This document shows, one piece after another, positions 49,408 to 57,486 of a stretch of 64,000 bases of DNA. The stretch is from DASUPK01 sp963797265 (GTDB lineage: Bacteria; Actinomycetota; Thermoleophilia; Solirubrobacterales; 70-9). How positions within the stretch are numbered: position 1 is the stretch's first letter; each line of letters begins with the position of its first letter. The DNA lies in NCBI GenBank assembly GCA_963797265.1, contig CAWCOY010000003.1, positions 868,001-932,000 of the forward strand. The letters are read 5' to 3'. The notes beneath the pieces were generated by a model. It did not search any database. It saw nothing but the letters and a program-made list of their open reading frames with translations, and had not been told where the DNA came from. The position numbers and the translations under genes are program-made.

Positions 49408-49692
49408 ATGAATATGGCACTTCTGAGCGACGAGGAGATCAAGGAGAGACTCAAAGAGCTCGATGGCTGGCGCCAGCGGGGCGAGTACATCGTGAAGAGC
49501 TTCGACCGCGGCGACTTCGTCGGCTCGGTCAAGTTCCTCGATTCGCTGGTCGGACCCGCCGAGGAGATGAATCACCATCCCGACATCGCGATCTCCTGGA
49601 GCCAGGTGGAGGTCGCGATCTCGACTCATGCCGAGGGCGGCCTCACCGGGAACGACTTCGAGCTGGCGAAGAAGGTCGAGGAGCTCGCCTAG
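49408..49692 (+). CDS. Pterin-4a-carbinolamine dehydratase
   Basis: 94 residues from ATG 49408 (ATG 49414 also in frame). LDGWRQRGEYIVKSF, VKFLDSLVGPAEEMNHHPDIAISWSQVEVAISTHAEGGLTGNDFELAKKVEEL contains the family motif (E..NHHP...W..V.....TH..GGLT..D). It dehydrates 4a-hydroxytetrahydropterin. No pterin-dependent hydroxylase is in the window. Confidence 0.93.
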   Translation: MNMALLSDEEIKERLKELDGWRQRGEYIVKSFDRGDFVGSVKFLDSLVGPAEEMNHHPDIAISWSQVEVAISTHAEGGLTGNDFELAKKVEELA

Positions 49693-49705
49693 CCGCTGAC
49701 CTGCA

Positions 49706-49728
49706 CCCGCCGTCCGCTCCGCGGCGGG
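49706..49728. terminator. Hairpin after the dehydratase gene
   Basis: CCCGCCG and CGGCGGG with a 9-base loop. The 256 bp up to the next gene otherwise hold only a short hydrophobic frame (about 49759-49860) that I do not call. Confidence 0.4.
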
Positions 49729-49948
49729 CGCTAGGCGCTCGTCGGGCTGGGGGCTGTGCTGCTTGTCGTCTCCTTCGTCCTGCTCGTCGTGGCACCGGAC
49801 AACGACCCACCGACGCAAACACCGTCACACCGTTCGGTAGCCTTGGCTCGTCGCCAGTGAACGACGACGACCCCCCTCGAAGTACGCGCGCCCGAACGGG
49901 CCTCCCTTATTCGGCCGCACACCGGCCGCCTGACCAAGGGCGGGATCG

Positions 49949-51241
49949 ATGACTGCGGTTCTGCTCGTCCTGCTGTTCGTCTTGATCGCCCTGAACGGCG
50001 TCTTCGTCGCGGCGGAGTTCGCCCTGGTGCGATCGCGGCGATCGCGCCTCGAGCAGCTCGCCTCCGAGGGCACGCGCGGGGCTGGCTCGGTGCTCGAGCA
50101 GCTCGATGACATCGACGAGTACCTCTCGGCCTGCCAGCTCGGCATCACGATGGCGTCAATCGGGATCGGCTTCCTGGGCGAGCCCGCCGTCGCCGAGCTG
50201 ATCCAGCCGATCTTCGGCAGTCTCTCCCACGGGGTCGCGGTGGCCATCTCGGTGGCGATCGCGTATGCGCTGGTCACCGGGCTCCACGTCGTCGTCGGCG
50301 AGCAGTCGCCGAAGCTGTTCGCGATCGCCCGGCCGGAGGGCAGCGCGCGTCGTCTCGCCAGCCCGCTGCGCTGGTTCCGGCGCCTGACCGCCCCGCTCAC
50401 GGTCGCGCTCACCTGGATGGCGAACGGCATCGTCCGGCTGGTCGGCGTGCGTCCGGAGGAGCTCGACGAGGAGCAGCCCACGTCTGAGGACCTCCAGATG
50501 CTGATCTCGCAGTCCGCGACGCGGGGGAAGCTCGATCCGGGCGAGGCGGTGATGCTGCGCGGTGTCTTCCACCTGCATGAGCAGGAGGCGCGCGAGGTGA
50601 TGACTCCCATTCCGGCGGTGGTGACCGTCGACGCGTCCTCGAACGTCTCCGATGCCCTCAACCTCTGCATCACCTCCGGGCACAACCGCCTGGTCGTGGT
50701 CGAGGACGGCAATGCCGACCGGGTGCGGGGCATTGTCCACGCGCTGCGGCTGGTCCGGCTGATGATGGCCGAAGGCCCCGAGGCGAAGATCGAATCGGTG
50801 ATCCGCGACGCCCTGATCGTCCCCGAGACGAAGCCCCTCGACGACCTGCTCACGGAGCTCCAGCGCCAGCGTTCCTCGATGGGCGTGGTGGTGGACGAGT
50901 ACGGCCGGACGGTGGGGATCGTCACCGTCGAGGACATCCTCGAGGAGGTCGTGGGGGAGATCGAGGACGAGACGGATCCCCTGGCCGGGTCGCTGAGGCA
51001 GCTGGCGAACGGCGACTGGTACGTGCGCGGACACGTCTCGCTCGGGGACCTCTCCGACAGGGGCATCGAGCTCCCGGTTGATACCGACGCCTACAACTCG
51101 ATCGGCGGCTACGTCTTCGGGGAGCTCGGGCGGCTGCCGAAGCGGGGAGATCTGATCGCCGCGGACGGCTACGAGATCCGGGTGGAATCGGTGCGCGAGA
51201 ACCGCATCGAGGCGGTTCGGATCCACCCGCAAAGCGTCTAA
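49949..51241 (+). CDS. CNNM/HlyC-family membrane protein with CBS domains
   Basis: 430 residues. Order: DUF21 transmembrane domain (about 1-180, VLLVLLFVLIALNGVFVAAEFALVRSRRSRL), paired CBS domains (about 205-325, VMTPIPAVVTVDASSNVSDALNL; VVVDEYGRTVGIVTVEDILEEVVGEIEDE) and the C-terminal CorC_HlyC domain (about 345-428). Members are linked to Mg2+/Co2+ efflux. Complete. Confidence 0.92.
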   Translation: MTAVLLVLLFVLIALNGVFVAAEFALVRSRRSRLEQLASEGTRGAGSVLEQLDDIDEYLSACQLGITMASIGIGFLGEPAVAELIQPIFGSLSHGVAVAISVAIAYALVTGLHVVVGEQSPKLFAIARPEGSARRLASPLRWFRRLTAPLTVALTWMANGIVRLVGVRPEELDEEQPTSEDLQMLISQSATRGKLDPGEAVMLRGVFHLHEQEAREVMTPIPAVVTVDASSNVSDALNLCITSGHNRLVVVEDGNADRVRGIVHALRLVRLMMAEGPEAKIESVIRDALIVPETKPLDDLLTELQRQRSSMGVVVDEYGRTVGIVTVEDILEEVVGEIEDETDPLAGSLRQLANGDWYVRGHVSLGDLSDRGIELPVDTDAYNSIGGYVFGELGRLPKRGDLIAADGYEIRVESVRENRIEAVRIHPQSV

Positions 51242-51322
51242 GCGGGCGCTTGCAGGGACTTTTCCTTCCGTCCGTTTAGGGCTCTACGTTGCGGGCAATC
51301 CAGAGGGTCACTAGGAGGCCAC

Positions 51323-51616
51323 ATGTGGGTCGTCCGGTTCAGCGATAAGCAGCTTGAGGTAGTCAGGGCGGTGCTCCGCTCAGAAGAGCACCGGGGGCCG
51401 GCGCTCGAAGGCGCGCTCGAGGCGCTCGACCTGGCCCGGTGGGATGACCTTCCGGAAGCGCAGCTCCCATGGTCCGAGGTCGAGGCCGAGGCCTCCAAGC
51501 AGGGTGTCTCGGAGGCGGATGTCATCTGGGATCGTTCCGGTCGCCATGAGGAGCCGGCCGTCCCCCCGATCGCGACGAAGTCGCGCGTCAAGCGCAAGGG
51601 CAAGCAGGCGGCGTAG
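51323..51616 (+). CDS. Small soluble protein, unknown
   Basis: 97 residues with a strong Shine-Dalgarno (AGGAGG). MWVVRFSDKQLEVVRAVLRSE and a helical acidic body, ending in a basic tail (KSRVKRKGKQ). No family recognised. Its 3' end overlaps the start region of the M28 peptidase gene. Confidence 0.65.
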   Translation: MWVVRFSDKQLEVVRAVLRSEEHRGPALEGALEALDLARWDDLPEAQLPWSEVEAEASKQGVSEADVIWDRSGRHEEPAVPPIATKSRVKRKGKQAA

Positions 51617-52529
51617 GGCCGGTTCGCTTCTCTGCGCGGGCCTCGTCGGGTTCGCGCTGACGGTCGTCGCCGGGTGCGGCGGCGGCGGCGACTCCGGGTC
51701 GTCGCCGGGCCGCTTCGACGGCGACCGGGCGATGTCGTTGCTCCGCGCGCAGGTCGCGGTGGGGCAGCGGCCCGCGGGCTCGCCACGGCTGCGCAACCTC
51801 GCAGTCACCCTGCGCGACATGCTGCAGGTGGAGCCCGGAAACCGGCTCCGCGCAAATTTCGAACCCTTTCCGAGCAGCGGCCCGCAGCAGGGGCTGCGAA
51901 ACATCGTCGCCGTCCTGCCCGGCCGAGCACCGGCGATCCTGATAGGCGCTCACTACGACACCGAGTGGCACCCCAAAGGGTTCGTCGGCGCCAACGACAG
52001 CGCGGCGGGCACCGCGGCGGTGATGGAGCTCGCCCGCACGCTCCCCGCCGAGCTCGCCGAGGACCACCGCGAGATCCGCTTCGTTCTCTTCGACGGCGAG
52101 GAGGATCCGCCCGGATGCACCGACAAGGACTTCGCGTTCTGTGCGCTGCGCGGATCGAGGGCGTACGCGGCCGCGCACCCCGGCGAGATCGGGGACGTGA
52201 TCCTGCTCGACTACATCGCCAACCGGGACGCGCGGATCCGGCGCGAGGCGAACTCGAACCAGGAGCTCTGGGGACAGCTCCGCGAGGCTGCGGAGCAGGT
52301 TGGTGCAACGGAGATCTTCCCGGCGGGGGTCCAGGGTGGCGTGATCGACGACCACATCCCGTTCCTCGAGCAGGGGATCCCGTCCATCGACCTGATCGAC
52401 TTCAACTATCCCTACGCGGACACGGTCGAGGACACCGTCGACAAGCTCGACCCGGCTGTCCTAGATGAGGTCGGTGAGACGGTCGCCCAACTCGCCATCA
52501 ACCTCTCCACCGCCAACGTCCCGCAGTAG
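51546..52529 (+). CDS. M28-family lipoprotein, glutaminyl-cyclase-like
   Basis: 327 residues from ATG 51546; the start is uncertain because the n-region is 27 residues long and very basic. Lipobox VVAGC. Zinc motifs: GAHYDTEWHPKGFVGANDSAAG (His, Asp), FDGEEDP (Glu) and DDHIPFLEQGIPSIDLIDF, strongly like glutaminyl-peptide cyclotransferases. The last metal His of the usual YWHT motif is replaced: the sequence reads PYADT. It could be inactive or use Asp. Confidence 0.82.
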   Translation: MRSRPSPRSRRSRASSARASRRRRAGSLLCAGLVGFALTVVAGCGGGGDSGSSPGRFDGDRAMSLLRAQVAVGQRPAGSPRLRNLAVTLRDMLQVEPGNRLRANFEPFPSSGPQQGLRNIVAVLPGRAPAILIGAHYDTEWHPKGFVGANDSAAGTAAVMELARTLPAELAEDHREIRFVLFDGEEDPPGCTDKDFAFCALRGSRAYAAAHPGEIGDVILLDYIANRDARIRREANSNQELWGQLREAAEQVGATEIFPAGVQGGVIDDHIPFLEQGIPSIDLIDFNYPYADTVEDTVDKLDPAVLDEVGETVAQLAINLSTANVPQ

Positions 52530-52556
52530 TCCTTACAGGGGATAGCGCGGGACGTT
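52515..52556. terminator. Inverted repeat between convergent genes (dispersed element B)
   Basis: AACGTCCCGC (52515-52524) and GCGGGACGTT (52547-52556) enclose 22 bases with CCTTACAGG. The left arm is inside the last codons of the M28 gene. Related to 36496-36541. Confidence 0.6.
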
Positions 52557-52560
52557 CGGC

Positions 52561-53388
52561 TTAGTCGTATTCGTAGAACCCGGCACCGGACTTCCGCCCG
52601 AGCTTCCCATCGTCGACCAGGGCGATCAGCCGGCCGGGCGGGCGGTGGTGCTCCTCGCCGCTGTCGGCGTAGAGGGCCTCCCCGATCGCCACCGCCACAT
52701 CCACGCCGATCAGATCGAGCAGCGCGAGCGGCCCCATCGGGTAGTTGGCGCCGAGGGTCATGCAGCGGTCGACGCCCTCCGCGTCCATGCCCGTCTGCTC
52801 CATCAGGCGAACGGCATCGAAGAGGTACGGGAAGAGCAGCCTGTTGACGACGAAGCCGGGCTCGTTCGGCACCTCGACCACCGTCTTGCCGATCGCCTCG
52901 CCCCAGGCCCGCGCCCGAGGACGAATCTCCTCTCGGGCCGAATCGGGGAGACAGAGCTCGATCAGCTCCATCTTCGTCACCGGGTTGAAGGGGTGCAGTC
53001 CGAAGACCCGGTTGGCGTGGCCGCTCTGCGAACCGATTTCGTCGAGGGAGAGGGAGGAGGTAGTGGTCGCGAGGTCGGCGTCGGCCGCCGCCTCGCCGAC
53101 GGTCCGGAGCAGGTCGACCTTCGGCCCCAGCTCCTCGATGACCGCCTCGACGACCAGATCTGAGTCGGCGACCTCGCCGGCCTGTGTCGTCACCCTGATC
53201 CGCTTGGCGTCCGCACCCTCGACCTTCGCGGAGAGCGAGTGCGCCTGCTCCTCGGCTCGCCAGGCCGAGGCGTCCGAGCGCGCCAGCAGCAGGACCCGCG
53301 ACGCCACGCTCGCGGAGGCGGCGAGCCCGCAGGCGATCGTCCCGCTCCCCGCGATCGCCGGTCGCTCATATGTAGTGCCACCCGCCAT
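52561..53388 (-). CDS. 3-hydroxyacyl-CoA (3-hydroxybutyryl-CoA) dehydrogenase
   Basis: 275 residues. Rossmann start AIAGSGTIACGLAASAS, VVEAVIEELGPKVDLLRTV, LATTTSSLSLDEI with the catalytic His in GLHPFNPVTKMELIEL, and C-terminal MTLGANYPMGPLALLDLIGVDVAVAIGEAL. NAD-dependent oxidation in beta-oxidation or butanoate metabolism. It is shorter than the usual 285-295 residues. It lies on the strand opposite to thiolase. Confidence 0.9.
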   Translation of the reverse strand: MAGGTTYERPAIAGSGTIACGLAASASVASRVLLLARSDASAWRAEEQAHSLSAKVEGADAKRIRVTTQAGEVADSDLVVEAVIEELGPKVDLLRTVGEAAADADLATTTSSLSLDEIGSQSGHANRVFGLHPFNPVTKMELIELCLPDSAREEIRPRARAWGEAIGKTVVEVPNEPGFVVNRLLFPYLFDAVRLMEQTGMDAEGVDRCMTLGANYPMGPLALLDLIGVDVAVAIGEALYADSGEEHHRPPGRLIALVDDGKLGRKSGAGFYEYD

Positions 53389-53416
53389 GTGGGGTGTCTA
53401 TCACGCAGGAGCGGCG

Positions 53417-53422
53417 TAGAGT
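53417..53422 (+). promoter_or_regulatory. -10 element for the SnoaL-like gene
   Basis: TAGAGT, 7 bases before the GTG at 53430. Confidence 0.35.
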
Positions 53423-53429
53423 CGGGTTC

Positions 53430-53837
53430 GTGGCGAGCCGCCGCACCGCAACGGTCAAAGAGCTCGTGGAGCTGTGGAACTCGGGCGGCCTGGACCACTT
53501 CCTGGAGTCGCTGGCCCCCGATTTCGAGTTCACGCCCGACCCGAGCTTTCCGGACGCCGGCATCTATCGGGGCGATGAGATGAGGGGGTGGATGCGGGAT
53601 TGGGCCGAGACCTGGCAGAACAACGAACTCGAGATCCTGGGGAGCGCGGAGCACGGGCGGGCGGTCATCCTTGACTGCCGCTGGCATCTGGCGGCGCCGC
53701 AGAGCGGCGATGCGATCCCAGTCAGCGACTTCAGCCTGGTGCTCTGGTTCGATCGCGACGAGGACGATCTCCCGACGCGGATGGCCGCCTTCTTCGATCG
53801 CGAGCGGGCACTCCAGGAGGCCGGGGTTACTGGCTGA
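53430..53837 (+). CDS. SnoaL/NTF2-like protein
   Basis: 135 residues from GTG 53430; a GTG at 53394 is possible, but the -10 placement favours 53430. TVKELVELWNSGGLDHFLESLAPDFEFTPDPSFPDAG, YRGDEMRGWMRDWAETW and a beta-rich end. Cone-shaped NTF2 fold that can be an enzyme or ligand binder. Unknown substrate. Its stop codon is part of the thiolase operator. Confidence 0.8.
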   Translation: MASRRTATVKELVELWNSGGLDHFLESLAPDFEFTPDPSFPDAGIYRGDEMRGWMRDWAETWQNNELEILGSAEHGRAVILDCRWHLAAPQSGDAIPVSDFSLVLWFDRDEDDLPTRMAAFFDRERALQEAGVTG

Positions 53838-53852
53838 CTCGCCAGTCAATGG
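53835..53852 (+). promoter_or_regulatory. Operator-like site upstream of thiolase
   Basis: ACTGGCTGACT (53829-53839) followed by CGCCAGTCA. The core TGACT-CGCC-AGTCA is palindromic. The same 11-base run and CCAGTCA occur at 59770-59789 upstream of the acyl-CoA dehydrogenase. Confidence 0.6.
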
Positions 53853-53911
53853 GTGTATGCTCAGGTCTACGAGACTTAGTTGCTTGAAGAAACCGACTGA
53901 GGAGGCAAGAG

Positions 53912-55099
53912 GTGGCTGAGAACGGAAAGTTCGGTGGACGCGAGGTCGTGATCGTGGAGGCCGCACGCCTTCCGGTTGGGCGCGGGCACGAGGAGAAGGG
54001 CTACTACAAGGACGTCCACGCCTCGAACCTGCTGGCGAAGACCTACGGCGCCGTGATCGAGAGAACTGGGATCGACCCGTCCGAGGTCGAGGACGTCGTC
54101 GCCGGCTGCGTGCAGCAGTTCGGTGAGCAGGGCATCAACATCGCCCGCAACGCCTGGCTCGAGGCCGGGCTGCCGATCGAGACTCCCGCCACCACCGTCG
54201 ACCGCCAGTGCGGCTCGGCACAGCAGGCCGTCAACTTCGCGGCCGCCCTCGTCGCCTCCGGCGTCCACGACGTCGCCATCGGCGGAGGCGTCGAGCACAT
54301 GGGGCACATCTCCTTCGCCGACTCGGCCGAGGTGATGAAGGAGCACGGCTTCGCCTTCTCCCCTGAGCTGCTCGAGCGATACAACCTCGTGCCGCAGGGC
54401 ATCTCGGCCGAGATGATTGCCGACAAGTGGGAGATCCCCCGCTCGGAGCTCGACGAGATCGGCCTCCGCTCCCACACGCTCGCCCACCAGGCGACCGAGG
54501 AGGGCCGCTTCGAGCGCGAGATGATCCCGTGGCAGTCGAACGGCGACACCTACGTCACCGACCAGGGCATCCGCCCGCCGGCCGAGGACTCCCTCGAGAA
54601 GCTGGCTTCGCTGAAGCCGGCGTTCAAGGAGGACGGCAAGATCACCGCCGGCAACTCCTCGCAGGTCTCCGACGCCGCCGCCGCGGTGATGGTGACGACC
54701 CCGGAGAAGGCCAAGGAGCTCGGTCTCACACCGCGAGCCAGGATCGTCGACCAGACCACCGTCGGCGTCGACCCGGTGATCATGCTCACCGGTCCGATTC
54801 CCGCCACGCAGCTGATCCTGAAGCGCAACGGCATGAAGATGGACGACATCGACCTGATCGAGATCAACGAGGCGTTCGCCTCCGTGGTCGCGGCGTGGCG
54901 GCGTGAGCTCGAGCCCGACATGGATCGCGTCAACGTGAACGGCGGCGCCATCGCGATCGGTCATCCGCTCGGCTCGACCGGCGCGCGCCTGATCACCACG
55001 CTGCTCCACGAGCTCGAGCGCTCCGACAAGGAGACCGGCCTGGTGACCATGTGCTGCGGTGGCGGGCTCGGCACCGGCACGCTCATTCAGCGCGTCTGA
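53912..55099 (+). CDS. Thiolase (acetyl-CoA acyltransferase)
   Basis: 395 residues from GTG 53912 with GAGGAGG upstream. Active-site Cys100 in TVDRQCGSAQQA, then GGAIAIGHPLGSTGAR (His about 353) and MCCGGGLGTG (second Cys). Complete. Catalyses the last beta-oxidation step or the reverse Claisen condensation. It is preceded by an operator-like site also present at the acyl-CoA dehydrogenase, so the two may form one regulon. Confidence 0.95.
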   Translation: MAENGKFGGREVVIVEAARLPVGRGHEEKGYYKDVHASNLLAKTYGAVIERTGIDPSEVEDVVAGCVQQFGEQGINIARNAWLEAGLPIETPATTVDRQCGSAQQAVNFAAALVASGVHDVAIGGGVEHMGHISFADSAEVMKEHGFAFSPELLERYNLVPQGISAEMIADKWEIPRSELDEIGLRSHTLAHQATEEGRFEREMIPWQSNGDTYVTDQGIRPPAEDSLEKLASLKPAFKEDGKITAGNSSQVSDAAAAVMVTTPEKAKELGLTPRARIVDQTTVGVDPVIMLTGPIPATQLILKRNGMKMDDIDLIEINEAFASVVAAWRRELEPDMDRVNVNGGAIAIGHPLGSTGARLITTLLHELERSDKETGLVTMCCGGGLGTGTLIQRV

Positions 55100-55135
55100 T
55101 CTCACAACCGGGCGCCGGGTAGCGTTGGGTTAGCG

Positions 55136-55849
55136 ATGGCCACCAGGCCCGCAGGGGCGCGTAATGCGAGCGTGCGCCGCAAGGCGCAACCCGTTTCACG
55201 AAGTCCGGCGGACAAGTGGACCGCCGATGACCGCGAGCTGATGCGCGCGGACAAGGTGTTGCGCCGCGTGATGGAGGAGCGCGGCCCGATCGACCCGGCC
55301 ATCGATCGCCGGGGAAGCCGACCCGACCCCTACGAGGCGGTCGCGAGAGCGATCGTCGGCCAGCAGCTCTCGACCAAGGCTGCGCGATCGATCTGGGAGA
55401 AGCTGCTGGCGCAGTTCGGGGGTGAGACGCCCGATCCGAGGGCCCTCCTGAGGAAGCGGCCGCAGACACTCCGCAAGGCGGGTCTATCCAACGCCAAGGT
55501 CGAGTTCCTTCGCGACCTCGCCCGACGGGTCACCGACGGCAGACTCGATCTCGACCGCCTCAAGGACCTCCCCGACGAGGACGTGGTCGCCGAGCTGATC
55601 GAGGTGAAGGGTGTCGGCCAGTGGACGGCCGAGATGTTCCTGATCTTCCACCTCGGCCGGCCCGACGTCGTCTCGGTCGGGGATCTCGGGATCCGCCGGG
55701 CGGTCCAGATCGCCTACGGGATGAAGGAGTTGCCGGGTCCCGAGGAGCTCGAGAAGCTGGCGGAGGTGTGGCGCCCGCACCGGACGCTCGCCTGTCTCTA
55801 CCTCTGGCGATCGCTGGACAACACGCCGGTCGAACAAGCCGCCGAATAG
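55136..55849 (+). CDS. DNA-3-methyladenine glycosylase II (HhH-GPD family)
   Basis: 237 residues from ATG 55136. Domain: DPYEAVARAIVGQQLSTKAARSIWEKL (about 62-88), helix-hairpin-helix VKGVGQWTAEMFLIFHLGRPDVVSVGDLGIRR with the catalytic Asp in SVGDLG. It excises alkylated bases. The N-terminal 30 residues are encoded by the dispersed hairpin element (copy 2) and look disordered; ATG 55240 would avoid it. Confidence 0.88.
   Translation: MATRPAGARNASVRRKAQPVSRSPADKWTADDRELMRADKVLRRVMEERGPIDPAIDRRGSRPDPYEAVARAIVGQQLSTKAARSIWEKLLAQFGGETPDPRALLRKRPQTLRKAGLSNAKVEFLRDLARRVTDGRLDLDRLKDLPDEDVVAELIEVKGVGQWTAEMFLIFHLGRPDVVSVGDLGIRRAVQIAYGMKELPGPEELEKLAEVWRPHRTLACLYLWRSLDNTPVEQAAE
55161..55200 (+). repeat. 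Dispersed hairpin element, copy 2
   Basis: GTAATGCGAGCGTGCGCC, GCAA loop, GGCGCAACCCGTTTCACG. The stem GCGCC/GGCGC differs from copy 1 (GCTCC/GGAGC) by a compensated pair. It lies in the 5' part of the glycosylase gene, or in its leader if the later start is used. Confidence 0.7.
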
Positions 55850-55852
55850 GCT
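55847..55852 (+). promoter_or_regulatory. -10 element for the F420-type oxidoreductase gene
   Basis: TAGGCT, 7 bases before the GTG at 55860; it includes the glycosylase stop. Confidence 0.4.
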
Positions 55853-55859
55853 CACCGCC

Positions 55860-56885
55860 GTGGCCGCGCTGGATCGAATCTCGATAGCGGCGATCGGGGA
55901 CACCCCGGCGCAGCTCGCCGAGCAGGCGAGCTCCGCCGAGGCCGCCGGCATCGACTGCGTCTGGGCGCCCGAGCTGTTCCGTAGCTCCGTCACCCAGGCG
56001 ACCTGGTTGGCCGCGAAGACCGAGAGGGTCGACGTCGGCACCGGCATCGCCTGGGCGTTCACACGCAGCGCCTTCATCCTCGCCGTGACCGCCCTCGATA
56101 TCGACGAGATGGCGGGCGGCCGCTTCCGGCTCGGGCTCGGCGCGGGAGTGAAGCGGCTCAACGAGACCTGGCACTCGGTCGACTACGGCAAGCCGGCCCC
56201 GCACCTGCGAGAGATGATCGAGGCGGCGCGCCTGATCATGGAGAAGGCCCCTACCGGGGAGCCCATCCGCTACGAGGGCGAATACCAGGACATCGACATC
56301 ACGGGCTGGATCAGGCCGCACAAGCCGGTTCGCGAACGGGTCCCGATCTACGCGGCGGCGATGAGGGAGGGAATGTGCCGGATGGCCGGCGACGTCGCCG
56401 ATGGGCTGATCGGCCACCCGATGTGCCCGGTGCGCTGGCTCGACGAAGTCGTCGTGCCGAGCTTCGAGACCGGCCTGCAGCGCTCCGGCCGGCAACGCTC
56501 CGACCTCGACTTCATTCCCACGGTCACCACCGTCATCGACGACGACGAGAAGCGCGCGCTCGACGCGGCCCGCCGCACGATCGCCTTCTACTCGACTGTC
56601 CGCACCTACAAGCCGCTCTGGGAGATGCACGGCTTCGCCGACGCCGCCGCGGCGGCTGGCGATGCCTTCCGCGAGGGCGATCTGGCAGCCGTCCCGGAGC
56701 AGATTCCGGACGAGATGGTCGAGGCCTACACGGCGGCCGGCCCGCTGGACAAGGTCCGCGAGCGCGTCGCCGAGGTCGCCGAACGCGGAGACGGAGTCTT
56801 CCTCACGCCGGCCACCTATTTCATCCCGCCGGAGCAGATTGGCGAGTACCAAAGCAAGATCATCGAGTCCTTCGGCGCCGCATAA
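55860..56885 (+). CDS. LLM-class F420-dependent oxidoreductase
   Basis: 341 residues. Luciferase-like TIM barrel: RISIAAIGDTPAQLAEQASSAEAAGIDCVWAPEL, LAAKTERVDVGTGIAWAFTRSAFILAVTALDIDEMAGGRFRLGLGAG, YRGYQ-type DIDITGWIRP, VPIYAAAMREGMCRMAGDVADGLIGH. Members transfer hydride with coenzyme F420. Substrate unknown. Cofactor class inferred from family, no F420 synthesis gene is here. Confidence 0.85.
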   Translation: MAALDRISIAAIGDTPAQLAEQASSAEAAGIDCVWAPELFRSSVTQATWLAAKTERVDVGTGIAWAFTRSAFILAVTALDIDEMAGGRFRLGLGAGVKRLNETWHSVDYGKPAPHLREMIEAARLIMEKAPTGEPIRYEGEYQDIDITGWIRPHKPVRERVPIYAAAMREGMCRMAGDVADGLIGHPMCPVRWLDEVVVPSFETGLQRSGRQRSDLDFIPTVTTVIDDDEKRALDAARRTIAFYSTVRTYKPLWEMHGFADAAAAAGDAFREGDLAAVPEQIPDEMVEAYTAAGPLDKVRERVAEVAERGDGVFLTPATYFIPPEQIGEYQSKIIESFGAA

Positions 56886-56897
56886 GGTCGGCTCCTC

Positions 56898-56942
56898 CAT
56901 AACAAGACGGGTTGCTCCTTTCGGAGCACCCTCGCACTAACG
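56898..56942 (-). repeat. Dispersed hairpin element, copy 3
   Basis: On the minus strand: GTTAGTGCGAGGGTGCTCC, GAAA loop, GGAGCAACCCGTCTTG. The GNRA tetraloop matches copy 2 in type. It lies between two convergent genes, 13 bases after the F420 oxidoreductase stop. Confidence 0.7.
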
Positions 56943-56964
56943 GGGCCGGCGTCCTGAGCTCAGG

Positions 56965-57465
56965 TCAGGCCGGGCAGGGATCCCGCTCGTCGACGATCTC
57001 CTCACGGGAGGAGGCCGAGGGCGGCGGGAAGTGACGCTTGAAGGTGAAGGCGTAGGCCGTCGGGCCGTGCGCGCGAAGATGCTCGACTCTCTCGCGAATG
57101 TCAGCCGCGGTCGGGATCGAGCCGGCTGGGATCCACCAGAGCGCCAGATGGGCCTCGGCCAATCTCGGGAACCACTCGCGCCGCCGCCGCATCACCTCGA
57201 GGTGGCGGCCGTCGTAGACGAAGCGCCAGAGGGACTCGATCGACTCCCAAACCGACATGTTGACGATGATTCGCTCGTCGTCGAATGGGCGGATCGACGT
57301 CGCGTCTCCCTCCTCGGTCTGCAGCCGCCACACGAATCCCGGGGCTCGGTCGGCGATCGCGTTGACCGGCTCAAGCAGCGCGACGAAGTCGGCCAGGGCG
57401 GGCGAGTCGATCGGCTCTCGCGGGATCGCGATATTGGCCTGGGCTATGTGCCACTCCGCACCGAT
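56965..57465 (-). CDS. DUF3291-type protein, start uncertain
   Basis: HIAQANIAIPREPIDSPALADFVALLEPVNAIADRAPGFVWRLQTEEGDA..IIVNMSVWESIESLWRFVYDGRHLEVMRRRREWF is typical of DUF3291. The N-terminal part lacks any ATG, GTG or TTG: GTG 57333 is inside the domain, and upstream the frame is open to the MBL stop. ATC 57465 is a nominal start. A lost base before HIAQAN, or a non-canonical start, would explain it. Last gene of the minus operon. Confidence 0.7.
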   Translation of the reverse strand: MGAEWHIAQANIAIPREPIDSPALADFVALLEPVNAIADRAPGFVWRLQTEEGDATSIRPFDDERIIVNMSVWESIESLWRFVYDGRHLEVMRRRREWFPRLAEAHLALWWIPAGSIPTAADIRERVEHLRAHGPTAYAFTFKRHFPPPSASSREEIVDERDPCPA

Positions 57466-57486
57466 TGGCGAAGGATATGGCGCAAG

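Noticed and set aside
49735..49860. Short hydrophobic plus-strand frame (VLLVVSFVLLVVAPDNDPP)
   Set aside because: It has no credible start codon or ribosome site and I know no homologue; kept only as a remark.
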